Assembly (NCBI GenBank): GCA_001443545.1
Contig: LMAD01000001.1
Coordinates: 124,001 to 188,000 of the forward strand
DNA from: Acidimicrobiaceae bacterium RAAP-2
GTDB lineage: Bacteria; Actinomycetota; Acidimicrobiia; Acidimicrobiales; RAAP-2
Length of the DNA stretch: 64,000 nt
Reading direction: 5' to 3'
Shown: positions 34,349 to 41,631 of the stretch, in pieces
Layout of the letters: every line of letters starts with the position of its first letter
Numbering within the stretch: position 1 is the first letter of the stretch
Made by a program: the position numbers and the translations under genes
Notes under the pieces: generated by a model
The model's input: the letters and a program-made list of their open reading frames with translations, nothing else
Databases searched by the model: none
Told to the model about the DNA's origin: nothing

Positions 34349-34570
34349 TAACACTCCGGTTGGCTTCCCGGGTTTATGGATTGGAGTTGGTCGAGCCATC
34401 ACGACACCGCAGACACCCCCTGTGACGGTTCACTCCCATTCGAGCAGCGAACGTACCCTCTTGGTGCAACCCCTCGTAAGCCTTGCCATTTTACGGTTAC
34501 GAAAGTACGGTGCAGTAACAAGCAAACCTTTGTGGGCCTTAGGTCGCCTCCGGCGGATTGAAGGGTGAAG

Positions 34571-35983
34571 ATGAACGCGAACGTTCAGCATCACACGACG
34601 TCATGGAAAGTTGCGCTCGCCTCCTCGCTATTCGTAGTGGCAAACGTCATCGTGGCCATGCACGCGGGAGCCAGTGGGCAAGCGACCACGTTCGGAGGCA
34701 TAACCGTTTCCAACGTCGGCGCCACTTCGGCTACCGTCCATGCTTCAGTCGAACCCGGCGGCATTGAAACGACAACCTGGATTGCGTACTCGACAAACCC
34801 CACGCCACCCTTCGCCTCGAAGACACCCGCACAAGACATTGGTTCAAGTACGACTCTGGTGCCAATCTCGGTGAACCTCACCGGTCTCGTGCCGAACACC
34901 GAGTACTACGTTCAAGTGGTCGCCGAGAACTCATCAACCACGACGGCCGGACCGCTCGACACATTTACGACCAGTGCCACCACCGCGACACCCATCACCC
35001 TCATGACCATGAAGGACAACCGACTGGGGGTCAATCTCGCGTCGATCTCGTGTCCTGAAGCTTCGATGTGCTGGGCAACTGGCTACGTCCTTTCAAGGAA
35101 GCGCTCGATCGGCATCATCGATCAGTTGAGAAATGGAATCTGGATTCCCGCGACGACCTCGACTCTTAATTTGTCGGGGATTGACTGCCTGAGCACCACG
35201 TCGTGTTGGGCCGTTGGTTCGACGGGTACGAACGAGAGCGAAGGCCCTGCGGCGTTGCACTTTAACGGGCGGTCATGGACTCGAATCTCGGTGCCAGAGC
35301 CGATGGGCACCAGGATTGACTATCTTTCGGCGGTCACCTGTACGAGCACGTCGTCCTGCTGGGCCGTGGGCGGGTTGGATGGCGCCAGCCCCTTGGGAAG
35401 GGCGTTGGTCGAACATTGGAACGGCGCATCGTGGTCAGTCGTCGCTTCGCCTGGCCCGAGTGGCGATAGCCTGTTAAACGCCGTTAGTTGCACCTCAGTT
35501 CGTTCGTGCTGGGCAGTCGGGATTGCCAACGACTTTGGTAGCGCTTCCTCGATTAGATCGCTCATCGAACACTGGGATGGAAGATCTTGGTCCCCAGCGA
35601 AGGGTCCCCTCGTGCCATATGGCCTCTTCGGCGTCTCATGTCGGTGGAAGACGGCGTGTTTCGCGATCGGCATGAAGATTCTGCAATTTTCGGGTGGTAG
35701 TTGGCGAGCCGCCTCGATCACCCACAGCTCCGGTGGCGCCGTCGACTGCTCCGCTCCCAATAATTGCTGGGAGACCACCGGTGGACAAACGATGAACTGG
35801 AATGGCACATCATGGATGACCGTCGACGGACCATCGGTCCCGACCAGTCAATTCCTGTCGCTGGACGCCATGAACTGCGTCGCCGGTGGTCCCTGTATTT
35901 TCGTTGGTTCTACGGGCCGCAAGAACGCAACAGGGTATTCGACTCGTGCGCTCGCAGAGCGGACAACTATTGACCATTCCTGA
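34571..35983 (+). CDS. Secreted protein with a fibronectin III-like domain and CWAVG repeats
   Basis: A 470-aa exported protein. A signal peptide spans residues about 1-35 (ASSLFVVANVIVAMHAGASG). Residues about 40-140 form a fibronectin III-like domain (NTEYYVQVVAENSSTTTAG). The rest is five or six repeats of about 50 residues with the core SCTSTSSCWAVG and W-N-G-x-S-W, a likely disulfide-rich propeller. ATG 34571 has AAGG 6 bp upstream; GTG 34565 is an alternative. It is the only non-toxin-antitoxin module between R copies 5 and 6. Confidence 0.75.
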   Translation: MNANVQHHTTSWKVALASSLFVVANVIVAMHAGASGQATTFGGITVSNVGATSATVHASVEPGGIETTTWIAYSTNPTPPFASKTPAQDIGSSTTLVPISVNLTGLVPNTEYYVQVVAENSSTTTAGPLDTFTTSATTATPITLMTMKDNRLGVNLASISCPEASMCWATGYVLSRKRSIGIIDQLRNGIWIPATTSTLNLSGIDCLSTTSCWAVGSTGTNESEGPAALHFNGRSWTRISVPEPMGTRIDYLSAVTCTSTSSCWAVGGLDGASPLGRALVEHWNGASWSVVASPGPSGDSLLNAVSCTSVRSCWAVGIANDFGSASSIRSLIEHWDGRSWSPAKGPLVPYGLFGVSCRWKTACFAIGMKILQFSGGSWRAASITHSSGGAVDCSAPNNCWETTGGQTMNWNGTSWMTVDGPSVPTSQFLSLDAMNCVAGGPCIFVGSTGRKNATGYSTRALAERTTIDHS

Positions 35984-36038
35984 GTTCCCAAAAGTCCCCG
36001 GATTGGCATTAGAGCCGGTGCTGTGCACGGGTTTTAAC

Positions 36039-36126
36039 TTCTCGTGGCGGGGTACTACCGAGATAAAGCATTTGGCTCCGTGGCGCCATTCGTCTTACCT
36101 GATGCACGCCCTGGAGTGCACCCACG
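36039..36126 (-). repeat. R element copy 6 (degenerate)
   Basis: Has CTTCTCGTGGCGGGGTACTACCG and the two boxes TGCACGCCC and TGCACCCAC, but no hairpin. It sits between the secreted-protein gene and VapBC. Confidence 0.55.
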
Positions 36127-36231
36127 TCCCTGGCCTACGGCCCCTGAGCGTATGGGCTGTCGTCGGTGCAGGCACGGACCCAGGGTAGCGATGTCCTGTA
36201 ACCTCCTTCGCCGAGTGAGCCTGCAGTCGTG

Positions 36232-36251
36232 TCATCTTGATGCTAAGATGA
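36232..36251 (+). promoter_or_regulatory. vapBC operator-promoter
   Basis: Inverted repeat TCATCTT (36232-36238) / AAGATGA (36245-36251). The right arm overlaps TAAGAT (36244-36249), a -10 box six bases before the GTG start at 36256, again predicting a leaderless mRNA under autorepression. Confidence 0.55.
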
Positions 36252-36255
36252 GTAG

Positions 36256-36486
36256 GTGGCAAAGACGAGAACGACACTCACGGTCGAAGATGAGGTCCTA
36301 CGAGCGGTGAAGATACGCGCGGCTCGAACCGGCAAGGGCGAGAGCCAAGTCATCGAAGAGGCCCTGCGACGCGACCTCGGACTGGATTTACTCGATCAGA
36401 TTTGGGCGCACGAGACGATGAACGAGGACGAGGCGATGGCACTCGCTCTCGAAGCTCAGCATCGCTCCCGTCAGAGTCCGCGCTGA
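36256..36486 (+). CDS. VapB-like ribbon-helix-helix antitoxin
   Basis: A 76-aa protein with N-terminal RTTLTVEDEVLRAVKIRAAR and a following helix (KGESQVIEEALRRDLGL), the RHH fold. The C-terminal tail (NEDEAMALALEAQ) is acidic and would contact the toxin. It precedes the PIN gene by 1 bp. Confidence 0.8.
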   Translation: MAKTRTTLTVEDEVLRAVKIRAARTGKGESQVIEEALRRDLGLDLLDQIWAHETMNEDEAMALALEAQHRSRQSPR

Positions 36487-36487
36487 G

Positions 36488-36901
36488 TTGCGCGCGGTCC
36501 TTGATCCAAACGTCATCGTCTCGGCGCTTTTGGCACCCTCGGGTACGCCAGCAAAAGTGCTTCGAGCATGGCTCGATGGAGACTACGAGCTCATCGCGTC
36601 GCCACTCTTGCTGGAAGAACTGACCCGAGTATTTAACTACCCGAAGATTCGTTCACGAATCAGCGAAGCTGAGTCACGACAGTTCATCGATCTCCTCAAC
36701 CATCAAGGTGGGATCGTTGACGACCCTGACCTTTCACTTTCTGTTCACTCGTCGGATCCCGACGACGATTATCTCATCGCGCTAGCGGCGACGACTCGTT
36801 CCGTCGTCGTCTCCGGCGATCATCATCTTCTTGACCTCGCTGGTCAACTACCAGTCCACTCTCCTGCAGCCTTTTTAAGGCTCTTGACCACCGAGCGCTG
36901 A
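36488..36901 (+). CDS. PIN-domain RNase toxin (VapC-like)
   Basis: A 137-aa PIN protein. Acidic active-site residues are visible: Asp in VLDPNVIVSALL, the Glu in LLLEELTRVF, SDPDDDYLIALA and the SGDHHLLDL end. PIN toxins cut RNA, often tRNA or rRNA. The start is probably TTG at 36488 because no ATG or GTG fits before the first Asp. It lies between R copies 6 and 7. Confidence 0.85.
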   Translation: MRAVLDPNVIVSALLAPSGTPAKVLRAWLDGDYELIASPLLLEELTRVFNYPKIRSRISEAESRQFIDLLNHQGGIVDDPDLSLSVHSSDPDDDYLIALAATTRSVVVSGDHHLLDLAGQLPVHSPAAFLRLLTTER

Positions 36902-37003
36902 AAATGAGGACTTAGCAACGAGTGAGTATCGGTCCCGACGACTCGCGCAGTATGTACGGAGACGTCGAATCCATAATTGCCCGTCGATTGCGCGGAAAAC
37001 TCC

Positions 37004-37156
37004 GTTCCGAACAGTACGAAGGCCCAGGTGGAACCTGGGCCTTCGATCTTGGTGGCGGGGGAACTCTGCTTGAATCAGTCGAGTGAATGCGAAGTCTCGC
37101 GAAATACCTGATCCGCTACCTTTCACGCCCTGTCTGCACAGGGGGCTGCACACCCC
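37004..37156 (-). repeat. R element copy 7
   Basis: TTCCGAACAGTACGAAGG, hairpin CGAAGGCCCAGG/CCTGGGCCTTCG (37017-37045), TTGGTGGCGGGGGAACTCTG, and two boxes TGCACAGGG and TGCACACCC. The middle differs from copies 4 and 5, so the outer parts are the conserved ones. Confidence 0.75.
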
Positions 37157-37341
37157 GCGTCGGCAAGAACATAAAACAGCTTCACGCATGATCACTTGCA
37201 TTTTCATGTTGCCAACGTAAAACAGACCTGTGACATTTGTTGACGTCCCCCGCCACCGACCAGGCGTTGAGGAAGTTACTTTCAAAGATGAACACTGGCC
37301 ATCAGTACTGAACAGCTCCTCCGCGTAAGCCTGACAAGTGG

Positions 37342-38568
37342 TCAGATTCCTGGGACCTTATCCCCGAGTCCGAGAGCATTACGGGTCGCTTCCACAATCT
37401 GGACGGCTGGGGACTGATAGGCAGCTCGTGATGGGTCGGGGAGGCCATCATCGATGAACAGGTCGGCTGCCACTCCAAGCTTGAGCTTCTGCACATCGTC
37501 TGGATCTACGTCTGCCAGAAACGAGCCCAGTGCTCCGATGGCCAATTCGCGCTGACGGGCCTGACGCTCTTGCGCACGATGGTGAGCCGACTGGCGGCCA
37601 GCATATGTTGCGGCACCGACGAACACGACTCCCAACGCGTACCGAGCGGCTGCCGAATGCCAAGTGTCCACGTGTTCATAGGCTGCCCAAACGAGAAAGC
37701 CTGCGGCGGCGGCCAGGGCGAAGAGTACACCCATTGACCAGAGGAACGCAGCCTGGCGCTGCTCGTTCGCATAAGTCCCGTAGTGACTCGCTGAAGCTTC
37801 CTTACCAATCGTTTGGAGAGTTGTGCGAGCCTGGTCGAGGAGGCCTTCCATGGAACGCAGAGTCTCTCCGCCACTCTTCTCCTGGGCGGCCAACTGTTCT
37901 GCGGCGGCCTGCTCACGCGCTTTTAGGGCCACAGACTCGGCGCCATCACGAGCCTTCTCCGTGGCCTGTGAGTTCGAAGCAAATTCGGTAAGGGCGGTGT
38001 CTAAGCGTGTCTTCTGCGCAGTCAGCTCCGCAATAGCTGCAGTGACTTCCGTCTGAAGCAGTGCATTAGCCGTTGTGGCAGATTGAACTTCTGCCGTTGC
38101 GTCAGCGGCCCACTGCGCCTGTTGGGCCGCAATCAGGTCCTGAATGCCGGCCACCTCAGTCCTAAGATTCTCAAGCGCCTCGTTGGCGAGCCTCTGATGC
38201 TGTTCTGTACCCTCCCGAATTGCCTGAGTGATACGCGCTGCACTGGGAGGAGGCCACGTAGCGATGGCGGTGAGCACCTGATCGATGTTTGTTCGTACAT
38301 TGTCCGACGTCGCAGTGGGCGGATTCGTTCGCAGACCCGAGAGGTTCGACTGAAGGCCCTCTATCCCCGTCAGGCCATTGTTCATGCTGTCGAGTGTGAT
38401 GCAGTTAACGTCTTTGCGACTCTCAACGTAACCACACAACCAGGTCGCACGAACGACCGCGTCCCGTACATCGTCTTGGTCAGGCCACCCGTCGGACTGG
38501 CAAAGATCCCGCACTTGCAATACGGCCGCCCACAGCCTATGTGCCTCTACGGTATCTTGCCACGTCAC
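37342..38568 (-). CDS. Coiled-coil protein with a two-span membrane hairpin, function unknown
   Basis: A 408-aa protein not recognised as a known family. Residues about 1-110 form a helical domain with two Cys; about 115-270 is a long Ala/Gln/Glu-rich coiled coil; about 282-330 has two hydrophobic spans (LWSMGVLFALAAAAGFLVWA and ARYALGVVFVGAATYAG); the last ~75 residues are soluble. GTG at 38568 was chosen because GGAGG lies 5 bp upstream, inside the longer frame to 38598. It is the gene next to DISARM on the same strand, 430 bp downstream of drmC, and may be an accessory defence gene. Confidence 0.6.
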   Translation of the reverse strand: MTWQDTVEAHRLWAAVLQVRDLCQSDGWPDQDDVRDAVVRATWLCGYVESRKDVNCITLDSMNNGLTGIEGLQSNLSGLRTNPPTATSDNVRTNIDQVLTAIATWPPPSAARITQAIREGTEQHQRLANEALENLRTEVAGIQDLIAAQQAQWAADATAEVQSATTANALLQTEVTAAIAELTAQKTRLDTALTEFASNSQATEKARDGAESVALKAREQAAAEQLAAQEKSGGETLRSMEGLLDQARTTLQTIGKEASASHYGTYANEQRQAAFLWSMGVLFALAAAAGFLVWAAYEHVDTWHSAAARYALGVVFVGAATYAGRQSAHHRAQERQARQRELAIGALGSFLADVDPDDVQKLKLGVAADLFIDDGLPDPSRAAYQSPAVQIVEATRNALGLGDKVPGI

Positions 38569-38640
38569 GTTGACCTCCAAAAAATAAGCCATCCACAATG
38601 GTTCAGAAGTTAGTTACCATCCACATCCATCGCTGAATAC

Positions 38641-38690
38641 ATCTTCCCTCGCGGGAGAAACAATGCCGAGGATGCACACCCTCCTCCCGG
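38641..38690 (-). repeat. R element remnant 8, in the gap between the coiled-coil gene and drmC
   Basis: CATCTTCCCTCGCGGGAG followed by GATGCACACCCTCC matches the right-hand half of copies 1, 3 and 4. No hairpin or tRNA-end motif remains. The rest of the 38569-38998 gap has no gene I can support. Confidence 0.4.
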
Positions 38691-38998
38691 TCACATAAGT
38701 TGCCAACGGTGGTCCCACTCCCTAGCCTGATGCGAGAAGCGTCCAACTACCGAGAGAACTAAGGGAGCTCGACAGGGGATGAACCCGTGGTGATTCATTT
38801 AAGAGACAGGGTTCGCGATACCGTCTCCTTTCCAGTTCGCTCAGACTTGGAATGTATCGACTCGATCAACCAGTGGCTGCTGCTGCGATCATCAGGCCAA
38901 GAGAGGTTACTCAGCGAACCGTATGGGGGTAGATCGACGCGAGCCGAATGCAGTGTCGGCATAACCAGCTCAACTGAGCCACAGGGCTGCGAGGCCAG

Positions 38999-39784
38999 TC
39001 AGTCGAGAATTCGTCGAAGGACTCCGTTGGTCATAAGGGCACGGAAATGCTCGGCCAGCCGACGTGGGACCGAACCGCCAGTCACCACCAGGCCGAGCTC
39101 CATGTTGTGCTCGAGAGCGGCGCCGGTCAGGTTGGCAGAGGTCACTAGAGCAATGTGGCTGTCCGCGATGGCGGCCTTGACGTGCATCGCGGCGCCCCCC
39201 TCGGGGCGGCTCTCTTCGGGCCAGTACCACAGCGACACCTCGGCGCCGAGGGTGGCGAAGGTGTTTGCCGCATCCTGCCTGAGCCGGCCACCAGAGTCCT
39301 TGGCCGTCTCAAGCACGAGACGAACATCGACGCCGCGCGCCGCCGCCGCCTGAAGACTGCTTCGGACCTCAGGCACTCGGTACGCCGCGAAGCTCACGAC
39401 GGTGAGTTCGGTGCGTGCGCCGTCGATGAGATCGAGCAGCACTTGGCCCGACATGCGCACCGGGACGTGGATGCTCGACGGGCCGGTCCAGACGATGTCC
39501 ATCGACTGGGCTGTTCGGAGTCGCTCGGCAGTCCCTCCAGCCGCGCGGAGAGCAAGGGCGACCGAGGCTCCCGAGACTTCTGGCCGGGCGAGCCACGCAT
39601 CCCAGAGTTCTGCCACCTCCCCTTTGAACGCCGTGGTGGGAGCGGATTGGGCCGCGTTCGCTCGCCCGGCTGGCGTCGGCCCGATTAGAGGCTCGATGGC
39701 GGTGGCCAGCATCGCAACCTGCGCTGCCGGCAGGCGAGTAGCCAGTATCTCGATCTGATCGGCGAGCGGCCCCAAGTTGTTCAT
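38999..39784 (-). CDS. drmC: DISARM protein DrmC, phospholipase D-fold nuclease
   Basis: A 261-aa PLD-superfamily protein. One HxK motif is visible (AMHVKAAIADSHIALVTSANLTG, about residues 190-212), followed by the conserved NMELGLVV strand. DrmC is the core PLD component of DISARM; in the published system it was not strictly required for protection. ATG at 39784 overlaps the drmB stop (ATGA); the frame upstream to 39868 was excluded. It is the last gene of the operon. Confidence 0.9.
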   Translation of the reverse strand: MNNLGPLADQIEILATRLPAAQVAMLATAIEPLIGPTPAGRANAAQSAPTTAFKGEVAELWDAWLARPEVSGASVALALRAAGGTAERLRTAQSMDIVWTGPSSIHVPVRMSGQVLLDLIDGARTELTVVSFAAYRVPEVRSSLQAAAARGVDVRLVLETAKDSGGRLRQDAANTFATLGAEVSLWYWPEESRPEGGAAMHVKAAIADSHIALVTSANLTGAALEHNMELGLVVTGGSVPRRLAEHFRALMTNGVLRRILD

Positions 39785-41631
39785 GGCGCGCTGAAGTACT
39801 CCACGTCCGTGTTGGCGAACGTCCCGACCAGCACAGCCCGATCCAGGTACCGGTTGCCAATCTCGCAACTCGTCTCAGGTACGAACAGACACGCGTGGCA
39901 CGAGGCCGAGTGCAGCGTGTCGGAGTCCTCCTCGGGGGTATGGTCGGCGCACATCGGATCGGTACTGCACAAGCGAGCACGCTCGAGGGTGTCATCGAAC
40001 ATCCGCCCGAGAACGCCCGGGGCGCCGAGTGCAACGAGGCCACCGAGAGTGCCTTCGGTGTCTGGCGCGGCGGTGTAGAGCAGGATCCCAGCCATGGGCC
40101 CGCCCGAGACACCGGGCTCGCGTGAATAGATCCGCTCGCGAATCGAGGCGGCGGCGTAACCACACTCCAGGGCGAACTCGTTGATCAAGGCGTGCGAGAG
40201 CGAATGGAGCAGGATGTAGCGCTCGCCCCGCCACCCACCGGCCGGATCGAGGCCGCGGTTGCGGCGCCAGCGCTGGTGCGCGAGCCGAAGGGCCTCTAGG
40301 CGCGGGGTCCCCGCGACGCGGTTCTCCCATTGCGCGACGGCGTCCTCGGGGAGACGTAGGAACAACCCCTCCCCCCTGATCTCACTGGCGGGTACCCAGG
40401 CTGGGCGCCGGCGAGAGAGGGCGACCGTCCTCGTCGCCGTGACGTCACTGGCAACGCCGGAGTCGGGACCGTCGACACGCGTGAATCCGATGAGCGCAAC
40501 GACCTCGCGAAGACGCTCAACGAGCACCGTTGGTGCGACGTTGTTCTCGTATCCCGCGGGACTCGACTCAGCACGTAACTGGAAGTCTGGTCCCGACGGC
40601 GCGGTCGAGGGGTGGGTGAGCACCTCCCATTCGGGGCGCAGGAGGTCCACGTCACCGTGCGCGTCCTCAAGGGCGGCGCGGCGCTCCTCGATCGCAGTCC
40701 AGACCTCAGCCGCATCAAATCCACGCAACTCTCTCAACTGATCCGCGACACGGAGGAGAAGAGCGATCTGCTCGACGCTCTTGGCCTCGGCCAACTCGTT
40801 GAAGTGCTTGGCGACCTGCTGGGTGAGCGCGTCGGCGCCCGCAGGGATCGCCAGCACTGATCGATTGACCGGGAACCAGGCGTTCGATGCTCCGAGGAGG
40901 AGAGCGACGACCTGGTTGTCACAGCCGCTCTCGAAACGCCGCAGGTGCGGCATCCGCCCACGACACTTCGGCAGCACCTGCTCAGAGCCCTGGCCAAACG
41001 CCTTGGAGACGTAGGCAATGGCGTCACAGGTGCGGCACTTCACGCCCACGTTGGTCGACCGATTGGTCTCCCCGACGTCGAACACCTCGAGGACCGGGGC
41101 GCCAGGGCACGGCTGGCCCCCGTGACAGAACTCCACCCACGGGAACTCGTCAAGGTGTCCCGAGGGGCACGCGACGACGAACCGCGCGGGGACCGCGACG
41201 GGCGCTTTGCCCTTGGTGTTGCACTTGTGGTGGTAGCGGGCCTCGTGCGGGCGGTTCAGTGGGACAACGCGCTCGAGGACCTTTGAGTCGACAGTGGTGA
41301 GCAGGTTGCACGAGCTGCAACGCATCCAGCGCGGGAATGGAATCACCGGCAGACCCGTGGAGGCCCAGCTGTCGAACGGACTGCGGGTGTCGGGCTGCCA
41401 CGGGGGGCCGCGCAACTGGCTGACCTGAGGGCCGACGGTCGGATCGAGACGGATTGCGTTCAGGAGGCGGTCCTCTCGGATGATGGCCTGGTCGTCCTCC
41501 TTCCAGTCGTCGAGTCCGGCGACCATCACCGACAGGTGCGGCAGGTCAATCGTCGCCCCGACGCCGTAGGTGTGCATGACCTGGGACGGGCGAACGCCGC
41601 CGACACGCTTCGCTTCGAATTTCTCGGCCAT
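39781..41631 (-). CDS. drmB: DISARM protein DrmB (DUF1998)
   Basis: A 616-aa protein. The N-terminus RVGGVRPSQVMHTYGVGATI is typical of DrmB, and the DUF1998 segment LHSLSHALINEFALECGYA is near residues 475-495. Several Cys pairs (MRCSSCNLL, CRTCDAIAYVS, and a late cluster CADH...CHACLF...CEIGNRYLD) suggest bound zinc. It acts with the DrmA helicase; the DrmAB complex binds and loads on phage DNA. Its ATG overlaps the drmA stop by one base. Confidence 0.93.
   Translation of the reverse strand: MAEKFEAKRVGGVRPSQVMHTYGVGATIDLPHLSVMVAGLDDWKEDDQAIIREDRLLNAIRLDPTVGPQVSQLRGPPWQPDTRSPFDSWASTGLPVIPFPRWMRCSSCNLLTTVDSKVLERVVPLNRPHEARYHHKCNTKGKAPVAVPARFVVACPSGHLDEFPWVEFCHGGQPCPGAPVLEVFDVGETNRSTNVGVKCRTCDAIAYVSKAFGQGSEQVLPKCRGRMPHLRRFESGCDNQVVALLLGASNAWFPVNRSVLAIPAGADALTQQVAKHFNELAEAKSVEQIALLLRVADQLRELRGFDAAEVWTAIEERRAALEDAHGDVDLLRPEWEVLTHPSTAPSGPDFQLRAESSPAGYENNVAPTVLVERLREVVALIGFTRVDGPDSGVASDVTATRTVALSRRRPAWVPASEIRGEGLFLRLPEDAVAQWENRVAGTPRLEALRLAHQRWRRNRGLDPAGGWRGERYILLHSLSHALINEFALECGYAAASIRERIYSREPGVSGGPMAGILLYTAAPDTEGTLGGLVALGAPGVLGRMFDDTLERARLCSTDPMCADHTPEEDSDTLHSASCHACLFVPETSCEIGNRYLDRAVLVGTFANTDVEYFSAP

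Noticed and set aside
24344..37045. R-element hairpins as plain intrinsic terminators
   Set aside because: They lack a T-run on either strand, are part of a longer conserved element, and some lie far from any gene end. A terminator role cannot be excluded but does not explain the element.
32185..37156. R elements as integron attC sites
   Set aside because: The GTTRRRY/RYYYAAC end boxes and the extrahelical-base pattern of attC are not seen, and there is no integron integrase in the window. The cassette idea is kept but not as a classical integron.
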